NCBI RefSeq assembly: GCF_042660285.1 | Contig: NZ_JBHSTP010000001.1 | Span: 1,364,001 to 1,428,000, forward strand | Direction of reading: 5' to 3' | From: Luethyella okanaganae | GTDB lineage: Bacteria > Actinomycetota > Actinomycetes > Actinomycetales > Microbacteriaceae | DNA: 64,000 nt | Part shown: positions 24,960-33,573 of the stretch, one piece after another | How positions within the stretch are numbered: the first letter of the stretch is position 1 | Layout of the letters: each line of letters opens with the position of its first letter | Notes under the pieces: model-generated | Databases searched by the model: none | The model's input: the letters and a program-made list of their open reading frames with translations, nothing else | What the model was told of the DNA's origin: nothing | Made by a program: the position numbers and the translations under genes

Positions 24960-26017
24960 TTGCAATTTCTCAAAAAGGGCCGGTCCACGATCACCTTTGC
25001 TGTGACGGTGGTATCGCGCTGGGGGCTACATCCGCCAACGCGACACCTCTTGAAACGTCGGCGGTGATGGCGGCATCGCTGCTCAGCGCGACTGCGGCCA
25101 ACGCCACCGGTTCCAAGGCTGACGACGTCGTCTCGATCCTCGAATCCGTGCCGACGGAGATCCCCGTCATGCAGGACGTGTCGACCGAGGAGGCGACGGA
25201 CCTCGTGGCCCCCGGAAGTGCGTCGAGCGATGCCGCAGCCATCGAGGATGTCTCGGACGTGTCGGTGTCGGCGCTCGGAGAGAATCCGCTGTCCGTGCAG
25301 CTGCTCGCGGCACAGGATGCGGTGGCAGTGAGCGTCTCCCAGGATGGTGTCGAGGTGATCGACAACGGAGACAACTCCTCGACGGTGCCGCTCGATCGCG
25401 CCGACGGGTCGCTGCAGGTCGTCTTCGTGATCGAGACGCCTGACGCACCATCGAACTATGCGATCGCCGTCGAACTGCCCGAAGGTGTCGTGCTGACGCA
25501 GGACGAGGGTGGGGCTCTTCTCGCCACGGGCGCGAACGGTCAGTTGGTGCTCGGCGTCGCGCCGGCGTGGGCCTTCGACGCCGCCGGCACCGCGGTGCCG
25601 ACGCACTACCTCGTTGAGGGTTCGGAGATCACTCAGGTTGTCGACCACGCCTCTGGCGACTACCAATACCCCATCTCGGCAGACCCGTGGCTCGGACAGC
25701 GCCTGTTTAGCCCGATGACGGTCAACCGCAACGGAACCTACGCAGGCCAGAACGTCTACTCCGGCCGTCTGACCCTCTGGGGTGTCACTATGGGCCTGTC
25801 GCTGCAAGGTCTTACCATTATGAGCACTGCAGGTCTGGAGGAGTTCACGTCACAATGGGCGGCTGTGAACAACAGCGCGAGCCTCCGGCAGCAGTACCTC
25901 TGCCACGCGATTTGGGGCCGAGCCATCATCGGCGCTGGCTTCCACTGGGACCTTGAACTCTCTCGGCCCGCGAATGCGAACTACGGGAACGTCCTCGCCC
26001 ACAAGTGCAACTGGTGA
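24960..26017 (+). pseudogene. Secreted protein with DUF2599-like C-terminus, apparent frameshift in signal peptide
   Basis: An excellent ribosome-binding site (AGGAG, 5 nt) precedes TTG at 24960, reading LQFLKKGRSTITFAVTVV, the start of a Sec signal peptide. At 25011-25013 one base appears to be missing. The next frame continues IALGATSANATPLETSAV, exactly the rest of a signal peptide with an ANA cleavage site. It then stays open for 335 codons to 26017. The mature part is acidic and Val/Ala-rich. It ends QQYLCHAIWGRAIIGAGFHW followed by DLELSRPANANYGNVLAHKCNW, resembling DUF2599 (conserved Cys-His, W.LE..RP, CN). Function unknown. Inactivating, or a sequencing error at one base. Confidence 0.65.
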
Positions 26018-26460
26018 ACACTATGATGCCTGCGGTTCCGCGCCAGAAGGGCGTGTCCATCCCTCGAGTGCTGCTCATCGCCCTAGCTGCCTTCGTGGTG
26101 GGAGCGCTGCTGGCGACCGGCGTTGCAGCACTCGCGCGATCGCTCACTGACGATTCTCGCCCGAGTATCACGCTTGCAGACGTGGTGCGCGATGACCTCC
26201 CCGGCTTCGCGAACGCCTCGGCTCCAACCGCGGATGCCTGCGGCGATCGTCGTGGCTGCGTAGAAGGCGTCGTCGGTGATGGTGTCGTGATCTACCGGTA
26301 TCAGTCGCTGGACCTCGCGCGGCAGTCCGTCATCTATAGCGACGCCGACTTCTACCGGTCGGACCGGCTCGTCATCGAGTTCGAGGACGCGCTGACGCCC
26401 GATGAGCGGTTCCAACTGCTCCAGGTCGTCGAAGGAACGTGGACCGCCAGCAGCGACTGA
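26014..26460 (+). CDS. Small membrane-anchored protein of unknown function
   Basis: A 148-residue protein with one N-terminal membrane helix (about residues 15-37, RVLLIALAAFVVGALLATGV) and an extracytoplasmic domain of about 110 residues. That domain contains two cysteines close together (ACGDRRGC) that could form a disulphide. No family recognised. The GTG at 26014 overlaps the stop of the secreted-protein gene (GTGA), indicating co-translation; ATG at 26023 is the alternative. A terminator follows 16 nt after the stop. The two genes look like a co-inherited secreted/anchored pair. Confidence 0.6.
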   Translation: MNTMMPAVPRQKGVSIPRVLLIALAAFVVGALLATGVAALARSLTDDSRPSITLADVVRDDLPGFANASAPTADACGDRRGCVEGVVGDGVVIYRYQSLDLARQSVIYSDADFYRSDRLVIEFEDALTPDERFQLLQVVEGTWTASSD

Positions 26461-26476
26461 CGCGGACTTCTACTGA

Positions 26477-26515
26477 AGCGGGGGTGCTCCTTGAGGAACA
26501 CCCCTGCTTTGGTTT
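26477..26515 (+). terminator. Rho-independent terminator
   Basis: AGCGGGGGTGCTCC pairs with GGAACACCCCTGCT with one G-T pair and one mismatch (C-A), loop TTGA, followed by TTGGTTT. Ends the secreted-protein/membrane-protein operon. Confidence 0.8.
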
Positions 26516-26825
26516 GGAAAAGCAGGCCTCGTCAAAGCGATTACTTGCGGACGAGCAGCATCGCAGCTCGACGACGGGTGCTGCGGTTCGCAGCTCAGCC
26601 CTGGCGCCTGCAGGTCCTCGACGCCTTGCCCGTTCCCGGCCACAGCTGTGCCCTGTGCGTGGCCGACGACATCCTAGGTCGACTCGCGCGGGCGCCGGAC
26701 GAGGTTTACGACGAGGATGACGGCATCCGCGGGCCATGCCCGCCGATCGCCAGAGCTAAAGTCGTGGCCGGAGCGCTTGGTTACTAGCAGTCGCGGCAAT
26801 TCTCTGTCGAGCGCTACATATAAAT
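26516..26825. other. 310-nt region without a recognisable gene
   Basis: No supported gene, RNA or repeat. A plus-strand frame at 26491-26787 (98 codons) has no ribosome-binding site and no known motif. It lies between the terminator and the broken end of the SRAP pseudogene. Confidence 0.5.
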
Positions 26826-27145
26826 CGGAATGATTGCCCGCTTAGAGCGAACGGATGCTGCAAATGTGGCCTTTTCTGCAGCCGTCTCCGACCTGGCGTT
26901 GAAGGTGGGGTATTTGGAGACGAGTTGCTTGGTAAAGGGCGCTACGAGAGACCAGCGAGCGGATTCCAGGCGTCGGGTCACCGTGCCGTTGCGATCGGAC
27001 TCGAGTACGAGCGGAACCTGATCGGTGGGTTTGACGTTCCACGACGGGCGCGGCAGGTCCTCCCCTCCGAGTCAATGTCAAAGAACGTGACGAGATCGGG
27101 GCTTGTATCTGCGGGGCGCTCATATTCTGTGACGAAGTTTTCCAT
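26826..27145 (-). pseudogene. SRAP (YedK/HMCES-like) gene fragment, frameshifted and truncated
   Basis: Remnant of a SOS-response-associated peptidase, a family that crosslinks to abasic sites in single-stranded DNA. One frame gives RPSWNVKPTDQVPLVLESDR and then RRLESARWSLVAPFTKQL, KYPTFNARSETAAEKATFAA and RSKRAIIP, a clear SRAP core. The 5' part is in another frame (MENFVTEYERPADTSPDLVT, FFDIDSEG); the shift lies in a G run at about 27060. The usual MCGR start with catalytic Cys2 is not found. After AIIP (26826) the sequence leaves the family, so the C-terminal half with the active-site His is lost. Confidence 0.75.
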
Positions 27146-27166
27146 CAGAGGAAGGTACGGAATCAT
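27108..27166 (-). repeat. 59-nt imperfect repeat, copy B
   Basis: Partner of 24232-24290: both contain TCGAAGTTTTCCAT/ACGAAGTTTTCCAT and an aligned GCGG..G.GCT.ATATTC block without gaps. It covers the start of the SRAP pseudogene and about 20 nt upstream. Confidence 0.6.
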
Positions 27167-27559
27167 AGCTCGGACGAGTGATCCCGGCGGTGTCGGCTCG
27201 ACTCGGCGTTTCTTAGCTCCGAGTAATCTGCCCAGATGCCTCCTGATAGCGCTGCCCATCGCGCAGCGGTGTTTATGGAGAAGCCAAAACTATCGGCCGC
27301 CACTCGCGCTGGGATCGCAGCAGCCCGTCTAAGGGCGCTGACCAGGGGTTTTGCGGTGTTGCATCTGACGCAATAGTTCTCAGACCAAGGCTCCTAGCTT
27401 CTCGACCACACAGTGGGATGTCGCATCGTCGAGTCGGCGTGCAGTAGAGCGCGATCTGGGCTTGCGAAAGTCCTGTGTACTGCGTCATCAGTCCACGAAG
27501 AGTCTGGTAATCCCTCCGAGTGGGACGCACGCGACCCTCGGCATGAGGACGGCGACAGA
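27146..27559. other. Region between SRAP fragment and tRNA-Asn, no gene seen
   Basis: No reading frame here combines a ribosome-binding site, normal codon use and a recognisable motif. The minus frame spanning 27273-27620 runs through the tRNA terminator and is not a gene. Confidence 0.5.
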
Positions 27560-27595
27560 AAAGGCCACCAGGGGTGGAGCCCATGGTGGCCTTTC
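27560..27595 (-). terminator. Terminator of tRNA-Asn
   Basis: Perfect 11-bp arms AAAGGCCACCA (27560-27570) and TGGTGGCCTTT (27584-27594), loop 13 nt. In the minus direction it is followed by TTCTGTC, giving a T-rich tail. It lies 2 nt from the tRNA 3' end. Confidence 0.85.
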
Positions 27596-27596
27596 G

Positions 27597-27669
27597 CTCC
27601 CCGACTTGGACTCGAACCAAGAACCTATCGGTTAACAGCCGATTGCTCTGCCAATTGAGCTATCGAGGA
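27597..27669 (-). tRNA. tRNA-Asn (GTT)
   Basis: A 73-nt cloverleaf: acceptor TCCTCGA/TCGGGGA with one T-G pair, D arm TAGCTCAATTGGCAGAGCA, anticodon loop CTGTTAA with anticodon GTT, and T arm CTTGGTTCGAGTCCAAG. Discriminator G, as expected for Asn. No encoded CCA. The eroded 24.1-27.6 kb segment lies on its 3' side. Confidence 0.95.
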
Positions 27670-27766
27670 ATGTCACTGCGAATCGCATCGCGGCGTAGCT
27701 ACTTTACCAAAGGTTTCGCCCCCACAAAATCGAGGCGGCAACTACCAGAGCAATCGGGCGCGGAGC

Positions 27767-28765
27767 TCAATATCCGGCCTCGGGATCGACGACGCCCACG
27801 AAGCGCGCACCGCCCATGAACGCCTCGACATTGAGTCGAATGCGCTCGGCGAGCAGCGGCGCCGTCATCTCGGGGGTGTCCGCCATGTGCGGTGTCACGA
27901 TGCAGTTCGGCGCCGTCCAGAGCGGATGGCCGTCTGGCAACGGCTCCGGATCGGTGACGTCAACCCCCGCTCCGGCGATGGTTCCGGCGTGCAGCGCTGC
28001 GACGAGCGCGTCTGTGTCGACCAAGGGACCGCGCGCGACATTGACGACATATGCCGACTCCGGCATAGCCTGGAATTCCGCATCACCGAGGAGATGCCTC
28101 GTTCCGCCGGTGAGCGCCGCCGCGACGATCACGAGATCCGCTGACGGCAACACCTCGTGAAGTCGATCACTCGTCACCGTCGCCACTGCGCCTTCGACCG
28201 TTTTCGCGCGGCGACGCACGATCGTGATGCACGCATCGAACGCCTTGAGCAGCCGGACGAGTTCGAGCGCGATGCCGCCGGCTCCGACGATCACGACGTT
28301 GCGCCCGAAGAGGGAGACGCCCTCGGGCTCGCTGTTCCAGTGCCGGGCGAGGACGCGCTTCGGCAGCATGCGCATGAGCGCGAGGCTCAGTGCGAGGGCG
28401 TGCTCGGCGACCGGTTGGGCGTACGCCCCTTTCGCGCTCGTCCACAGCAACCCTGGCCGGTTCTCGGCGCGCAGGACCTCCGCGAAACCGTCGACGCCCG
28501 CCCAGGGAAGCTGCACCCACTCGAGTTGCGGGTTCGCGTGGACAACGGCACCGAGCTCCGCAGACCGCTCATAGCTCAGCCAGACGAGTCCTCGTGTCTC
28601 GTCGGAGAGCTCGGAGACCGTACCACCGGCCGCCGCGACGGCGGCTTCGAAATCGGGTTCTGGCTCCGGCAGGATCGCGATCGGTCCTGACGTGGGGCGC
28701 CGCTCCGACGGCAACGGCCGAACGGGGGCGCCGAACACGGCTCGGTGCCGTGCGGATGCGCTCAT
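27767..28765 (-). CDS. D-isomer-specific 2-hydroxyacid dehydrogenase
   Basis: A 332-residue NAD(P)-dependent dehydrogenase. The cofactor loop is VVIVGAGGIALELVRLLKAF. The catalytic triad is Arg in NVARGPLVDTDAL, Glu in DVTDPEPLPDGHPLW and His in IVTPHMADT. The substrate domain has LPWAGVDGFAEVL near residue 85 and AKGAYAQPVAEHALAL. Last gene of the peptide-type ABC transporter operon, its ATG overlapping the ATPase stop (ATGA). This suggests it acts on an imported compound or its breakdown product; the substrate (2-hydroxy or 2-keto acid) is unknown. Confidence 0.9.
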   Translation of the reverse strand: MSASARHRAVFGAPVRPLPSERRPTSGPIAILPEPEPDFEAAVAAAGGTVSELSDETRGLVWLSYERSAELGAVVHANPQLEWVQLPWAGVDGFAEVLRAENRPGLLWTSAKGAYAQPVAEHALALSLALMRMLPKRVLARHWNSEPEGVSLFGRNVVIVGAGGIALELVRLLKAFDACITIVRRRAKTVEGAVATVTSDRLHEVLPSADLVIVAAALTGGTRHLLGDAEFQAMPESAYVVNVARGPLVDTDALVAALHAGTIAGAGVDVTDPEPLPDGHPLWTAPNCIVTPHMADTPEMTAPLLAERIRLNVEAFMGGARFVGVVDPEAGY

Positions 28766-29622
28766 CGCGTCCCGTCTCTTCCGGCGTCACTGGACCCGTC
28801 TTCGTCGAAGGCTCCCGGCAGAGTCTCCATGAGACGCGCGATGTAGGGGTGCCGCGGATCCTCGAAGACCTCGTCGATGGTTCCCAAGCCGACGAGCACA
28901 CCGCGCTGCAACACCGCGATGCGATCGGCGACACGACGCAGCACGGCGAGATCATGACTGACGACGACCGCCGAGAACGAACTCTGCCTCTGCAACTCGG
29001 CGATGAGGTCGATGACGGCGTACCGCACCGTCACGTCGATACCGGCCGTGGGCTCGTCGGCGATGAGCAGCTCCGGAGCGAGCACGAGCGCACGTGCCAG
29101 GGCTACGCGTTGTCGCTGACCGCTGCTGAGTTCGTAAGGGTAGGTGTTCAGCAGGCCGAGCGGAAGACGCACCGCATCGACCATCGTCACCACCCGTGCC
29201 TCGAGAGCCTTGTGGTTGTAGTGCTTGTCACGCAACAAGATGGGCTCGCCGACGATCTCGGCAACCGTGAAGGTCGGTTCGAGGGTGGATCCGGCATCCT
29301 GGGCGAGATAGCCGACGTCGAAGGTGAGCCGGGCGGCCTTGCGCCGGGAGAGCCTGCGCAGCGGCACGCCGAAGATCATCACGTCTCCTCCGGTGATGAC
29401 CGGACGGCTGTCACCGCCCGCGTCGATGGACGCGCCGGAGAGCACCTTCGCGAGCGTGCTCTTGCCGGATCCGCTCTCGCCGAGCACACCGAGCACCTCC
29501 CCCGGCGACACGCGCAGGTTGAGACCGTGCACGGCGACGTAGGCCGGGCTCGCACCATGCGGCGGATACTCGATCGTCAGATCGCTCGTGCTGATCGGAT
29601 ACCCGTGCGCCGCTTTCCCCAT
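28762..29622 (-). CDS. ABC transporter ATP-binding protein (peptide/nickel type), third NBD
   Basis: A 286-residue ATPase. Walker A GESGSGKST, Q-loop region YLAQDAGSTLEP, signature LSSGQRQRVALARAL (LSSGQ instead of LSGGQ), Walker B LLIADEPTAG and the switch His in VVSHDLAVL. It ends with the oligopeptide-type tail PRHPYIARLMETLPGAFDED. This is a third nucleotide-binding domain in an operon already encoding a fused pair, so it may substitute for one of the two or serve a second substrate. Starts 5 nt after the fused ATPase stop. Confidence 0.88.
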   Translation of the reverse strand: MGKAAHGYPISTSDLTIEYPPHGASPAYVAVHGLNLRVSPGEVLGVLGESGSGKSTLAKVLSGASIDAGGDSRPVITGGDVMIFGVPLRRLSRRKAARLTFDVGYLAQDAGSTLEPTFTVAEIVGEPILLRDKHYNHKALEARVVTMVDAVRLPLGLLNTYPYELSSGQRQRVALARALVLAPELLIADEPTAGIDVTVRYAVIDLIAELQRQSSFSAVVVSHDLAVLRRVADRIAVLQRGVLVGLGTIDEVFEDPRHPYIARLMETLPGAFDEDGSSDAGRDGTR

Positions 29623-29627
29623 GAAAA

Positions 29628-31316
29628 CTAGTCTGCCTCACGCAGACGCCGCAACTCCTCGCGCCGAAGCGCCTGCTCGGCAGGATTCGGCACCGGAAGC
29701 GAGGCGAGCAGGCGTTGTGTATAAGGATGCTGCGGCGCACCGAGCACCTCGGCTCCCGTCCCCTCTTCGACGAGCCTGCCTGTGTAGAGCACGGCGATGC
29801 GATCTGCGAGTATGTCGACGACGGCGAGGTCATGGCTGATGAACAAGGCGGCGAAGCCGAACTCACGCTGCAGTTCGGCGAACAGCTCGAGCACCCGGGC
29901 CTGAACGGAGACATCGAGCGCGGAGGTGGGTTCGTCCGCGATCAGCAGAGTCGGCTCCAGAGCGAGGGCGCGCGCAAGGCTCGCGCGTTGACGCTGACCT
30001 CCGGAGAGCTCGTGCGGGTATCGCTCCCCGTACGCGCGAGGAAGCTGGACAGCCTCCAGGAGCTCGTCGACGCGTCCTCTGGCGTCCACAGGGTTCTCCG
30101 CCAGGCCATGGATGACGAGAGGCTCTGCGACGCAGTCTGCGATCGTGAGAAGAGGGTTGAAGCTCGAGGCCGGATCCTGGAAGACGAAGCCGATCTGACT
30201 GCGCACCTTCTTGAACGCGCGCTCCCGCACACCGTTCATCTCCTGGCCGAGCACCGAGAGCGACCCGCCCGTGACCCTGGTGAGCCCGCCGATCGCCCGG
30301 CCGATCGTGGTCTTGCCTGAGCCGCTCTCCCCCACGAGTCCCAGGACCTCGCCGGCGCGGATGTCAAAGCTCACGCCGTCGACGGCGGTGAAGCCGGCAC
30401 GTCCGAGCCGGCCCGGATACTCGACGCGGAGGTCTTCTGCCACGACGATGGGTTTCTGCCCTGCCCAGCTCGCCGCCCGTGCCTCGGCACGCGCTGCGGC
30501 ATTCACGGTGCCTTGCCCGACGTGCGGAACAGCGGCGAGAAGCCGTTTCGTGTACGCGTGCCGCGGGGCGGTGAAGAGCGTCTGAGCGTCAGCTTCTTCA
30601 ACGACCTTGCCCTGGTACATGACCGCGACGCGGTCTGCGAGGTCGGCGACGACGCCCATGTTGTGCGTGATGAGCACGATGGAGGTGCCGAACTCGTCCC
30701 GGCAGCGACGCAAGAGCTCGAGGATCTCGGCTTGCACGGTCACGTCGAGCGCAGTGGTCGGTTCGTCTGCGACGATGAGACCGGGATCGAGCACGAGCGC
30801 CATCGCGATGACGACACGTTGCTTCTGCCCTCCCGAAAACTGGTGCGGGTAGTAGTTGACACGAGTCTCCGGGTCGGGAATGCCGACTCGTCCGAGGATC
30901 TCGATGGCTCTGACTTTCGCTTCGGCTTTCGAGATGTCGCTGTGCGCCCGTATGCCCTCGGCGATCTGCCATCCGACCGTGTACACCGGATTGAGGGCGA
31001 TCGACGGCTCCTGGAAGACCATGGAGACGTCGGTGCCACGCACCCCGCGCAGCTGCTTCCTGCTCAGGGTGACGACATCGTTTTGACTCGAACCGTCCTT
31101 GCTGCTCAGGATGACGGCGCCGTGCACCGTCGCCGTCTCCGGCAGCAGGCCGAGGATGGTCTTGGCCGTCACGGTCTTTCCGCTGCCGCTCTCGCCGACG
31201 ATCGCGAGCACCTCGCCTCGCGCGACGGTCAGGCTGACATCGTCGACGGCCTTGACCGCCCCGGCATCCGTGGAGAACGAGACCCCGAGTCTCTCGATCG
31301 TGACGACGTTGCTCAT
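29628..31316 (-). CDS. Fused dipeptide/oligopeptide ABC transporter ATPase (DppD-DppF type)
   Basis: A 562-residue protein with two complete nucleotide-binding domains. NBD1 (about 1-255): GESGSGKTVTAKTILGLLP, FSGGQKQRVVIAMALVLDPG, LIVADEPTTALDVT, ITHNMGVVADLADRVAVMYQ. NBD2 (about 280-550): GESGSGKTTIGRAIGGL, LSGGQRQRASLARALALEPT, LLIADEPTSALDVS, FISHDLAVV. Each ends with the HAYTKRLLAAVP or HPYTQRLLASLP segment of peptide transporters. It energises uptake with the two permeases upstream. The ATG at 31316 overlaps the permease stop (ATGA); the longer frame to 31610 is antisense-like. Confidence 0.92.
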   Translation of the reverse strand: MSNVVTIERLGVSFSTDAGAVKAVDDVSLTVARGEVLAIVGESGSGKTVTAKTILGLLPETATVHGAVILSSKDGSSQNDVVTLSRKQLRGVRGTDVSMVFQEPSIALNPVYTVGWQIAEGIRAHSDISKAEAKVRAIEILGRVGIPDPETRVNYYPHQFSGGQKQRVVIAMALVLDPGLIVADEPTTALDVTVQAEILELLRRCRDEFGTSIVLITHNMGVVADLADRVAVMYQGKVVEEADAQTLFTAPRHAYTKRLLAAVPHVGQGTVNAAARAEARAASWAGQKPIVVAEDLRVEYPGRLGRAGFTAVDGVSFDIRAGEVLGLVGESGSGKTTIGRAIGGLTRVTGGSLSVLGQEMNGVRERAFKKVRSQIGFVFQDPASSFNPLLTIADCVAEPLVIHGLAENPVDARGRVDELLEAVQLPRAYGERYPHELSGGQRQRASLARALALEPTLLIADEPTSALDVSVQARVLELFAELQREFGFAALFISHDLAVVDILADRIAVLYTGRLVEEGTGAEVLGAPQHPYTQRLLASLPVPNPAEQALRREELRRLREAD

Positions 31317-32392
31317 GACGTGACCTCGATTCCGTGCTCGTCGAACGTTTCTCCGTCTTGCAGACCGGCCAGCCCGCCCGGACCGGCCTCGAGCGTGCCA
31401 CCCGGCACGACCGAGGTCTCGGCGACGGTCCCCGAGGCCTGCGCAACGGCCCGGCGGCCACGCAGGCGCGGATCGGCCAGGTCGTTGAGGCTCTCGCCCA
31501 TGAGGGTGATGCCGAGCACGACGAGCACGATCGCGAGGCCGGGGAACAGCGAGGTCCACCAGATACCGCTTGTCACATCGGACAGTGCTTTGTTGAGGTC
31601 GTAGCCCCACTCGGCGGCCGAGGTCGGCTCGATGCCGAAACCGAGAAAACCGAGCCCAGCGAGGGTGAGGATCGCCTCGGAGGAGTTGAGGGTGAAGATG
31701 AGAGGCAGGGTGCGCGTTGCGTTGCGCAGCACATGCCGGAACATGATGCGCGAATTGCTCGCACCGAGTACCCGTGCGGACTCGACGTATGCCTCGGCTT
31801 TGATCCGCACCGTCTCAGCCCTGATCACCCGGAAGTATTGCGGGATGAACACGACCGTGATCGATATGGCTGCGGCGAGGATGCCGCCGACCAGGTTCGC
31901 TCGTCCTCCCGAGATCACGATGGACATGACGATCGCGAGCAGCAACGACGGGAACGCGTAGACGGCATCGCACACGACGACGAGAACACGATCGAGCCAG
32001 CCTCCGAAATAGCCGGAGACGAGACCGAGGGCGACCCCCGCGAAGATCGACAGGATCACGGCGACCACGATCACGAACAAGGCCGTCTGCGCTCCCCAGA
32101 GCACGCGGGAGAGAACGTCGTATCCACCGACGGAGGTGCCGAGCAGGTGCTCGACCGACGGTGGCCGCTGCGAGCCGAAGGCGACTCCCCCGGCGCGCAA
32201 CTGGCTGAATCCGTACGGCGCGAGCAAGGGCGCGAACGCCGCCGTGAGCACGAAGGCACCGGTGATGACCAGGCCGGTGATGAGCATGCCACGCTGCAGG
32301 CCGACACTCTGCCGCAGTTGGTGCACGACGGGAAGTCGCCGCCAGAGGCTCTTCTTGCGTCGAGGCACGAGGTGCGATGCGACCGTGGTCAT
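31313..32392 (-). CDS. Peptide-type ABC transporter permease (DppC-like)
   Basis: A 359-residue membrane subunit. An N-terminal soluble stretch, TM1 at about 37-58, then an extracytoplasmic loop with HLLGTSVGGYDVLSRVLWGA, the DppC signature region. Five more helices follow, including the EAA-type coupling loop YVESARVLGASNSRIMFRHV followed by LRN. The C-terminal 60 residues are a soluble Gly/Glu-rich tail longer than in standard DppC. Ends overlapping the fused ATPase. Confidence 0.9.
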   Translation of the reverse strand: MTTVASHLVPRRKKSLWRRLPVVHQLRQSVGLQRGMLITGLVITGAFVLTAAFAPLLAPYGFSQLRAGGVAFGSQRPPSVEHLLGTSVGGYDVLSRVLWGAQTALFVIVVAVILSIFAGVALGLVSGYFGGWLDRVLVVVCDAVYAFPSLLLAIVMSIVISGGRANLVGGILAAAISITVVFIPQYFRVIRAETVRIKAEAYVESARVLGASNSRIMFRHVLRNATRTLPLIFTLNSSEAILTLAGLGFLGFGIEPTSAAEWGYDLNKALSDVTSGIWWTSLFPGLAIVLVVLGITLMGESLNDLADPRLRGRRAVAQASGTVAETSVVPGGTLEAGPGGLAGLQDGETFDEHGIEVTS

Positions 32393-32393
32393 G

Positions 32394-33482
32394 TCAATAC
32401 CTCACCCTCGGGTCGATCAGAGCGGCGATGACGTCGACGATGAAGTTGGTGATGGCAACGATGACGGCGAGCAGCGCCACGATGCCCTGCACAGCCACGA
32501 AGTCGCGCGCTTTGAGGAACTCGCTCAGCATGAAGCCGAGACCCTTCCACTCGAACGTCGTCTCGGTGAGCACCGCTCCGCCGAGCAGCACGGCGATCTG
32601 CAGGCCGATGACGGTGATGATGGGGATGAGGGCCGGCCTGTACGCGTGCTTGCGCACGAGGCGGAACTCGCTCACGCCCCGTGAGCGTGCCGCATCCACG
32701 TAGTCGGTCGAGAGAGTGCCGATGACGTTGGTGCGTACAAGCCGCAAGAACACACCCGCCGTGAGCAGTCCGAGCGCGATCCCCGGCAGCACGGCATGCG
32801 AAAGAACATCGACGACCACGGCCGGGTCGCCCGTCTGAATCGCATCGATCGTGTAGAAGCCGCTCCTGCCGGGCACCAGTTGCATCTGCAGCTCGGAGCC
32901 TGTCGTAGCGCGCCCGGCGACCGGGAGCCAGCCGAGCCACACCGAGAAGACGAGCTTGAGCAGCAGACCCGCGAAGAAGACCGGTGTCGCATAGCAGAGG
33001 ATGGCGAAGACACGGAAGAAGGCGTCCGGTGCCTTGTCACGGAAGTAGGCCGCGACCATTCCGAGGGGGATTCCGACGAGGAACGCGACGATGAGAGCGT
33101 AGAAGGCGAGTTCGAACGTCGCGGGACCATAGCTCGTGAGCACCTCCAGGACCGGCCGGTTCGTGCTGATCGTCATGCCGAAGTCACCGGAGAGGATCTG
33201 GCCGAGGTACTCGAGGTACTGCACGACGATCGGGCGATCATAGCCCGCTTCGTGGATGCGTTCCGCGAGCTGCTCCGGTCCGAGCCGGCCGCCCAGCGAC
33301 GCGGTGATCGGATCGCCGGTCGTACGCATCAGAACGAAGACCATCGTGACGAGGATGAAGATGGTCGGAACGATCAGGAGAAAGCGGACCAGGAGATACC
33401 GGCCGAGTCCTCCCCCTGAAGACGAGCGTTTGCGCGCGTTCGGCCGTGTTTTGGCCTCTGGCGCCGTTGCCACAGTGGTCAT
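32394..33482 (-). CDS. Peptide-type ABC transporter permease (DppB-like)
   Basis: A 362-residue membrane subunit. RYLLVRFLLIVPTIFILVTM is the first helix typical of DppB, followed by a periplasmic segment (GDPITASLGGRLGPEQLAER, then PIVVQYLEYLGQILSGDFGM). Five further helices and the coupling loop DYVDAARSRGVSEFRLVRKH come next. It pairs with the DppC-like subunit, whose start is 1 nt away. A 14-bp hairpin lies between this gene and the upstream substrate-binding gene. Confidence 0.9.
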   Translation of the reverse strand: MTTVATAPEAKTRPNARKRSSSGGGLGRYLLVRFLLIVPTIFILVTMVFVLMRTTGDPITASLGGRLGPEQLAERIHEAGYDRPIVVQYLEYLGQILSGDFGMTISTNRPVLEVLTSYGPATFELAFYALIVAFLVGIPLGMVAAYFRDKAPDAFFRVFAILCYATPVFFAGLLLKLVFSVWLGWLPVAGRATTGSELQMQLVPGRSGFYTIDAIQTGDPAVVVDVLSHAVLPGIALGLLTAGVFLRLVRTNVIGTLSTDYVDAARSRGVSEFRLVRKHAYRPALIPIITVIGLQIAVLLGGAVLTETTFEWKGLGFMLSEFLKARDFVAVQGIVALLAVIVAITNFIVDVIAALIDPRVRY

Positions 33483-33503
33483 GCCTACCTATTCGATTGC
33501 AGA

Positions 33504-33539
33504 GGCGGGGGCGGCCCAATCTCGCGGGCCGCCCCCGCC
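33504..33539 (-). promoter_or_regulatory. Intercistronic 14-bp GC hairpin between binding-protein and permease genes
   Basis: GGCGGGGGCGGCCC (33504-33517) and its exact complement (33526-33539), loop 8 nt, no T-run after it on the minus strand. Such hairpins in transporter operons act as partial terminators or 3' mRNA stabilisers, so that the binding protein is made in excess (family knowledge). A second small stem, GCTAGAG-CAA-CTCTAGC, lies at 33546-33562. Confidence 0.7.
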
Positions 33540-33573
33540 GTTGGAGCTAGAGCAACTCTAGCCGTTTCTGTCG

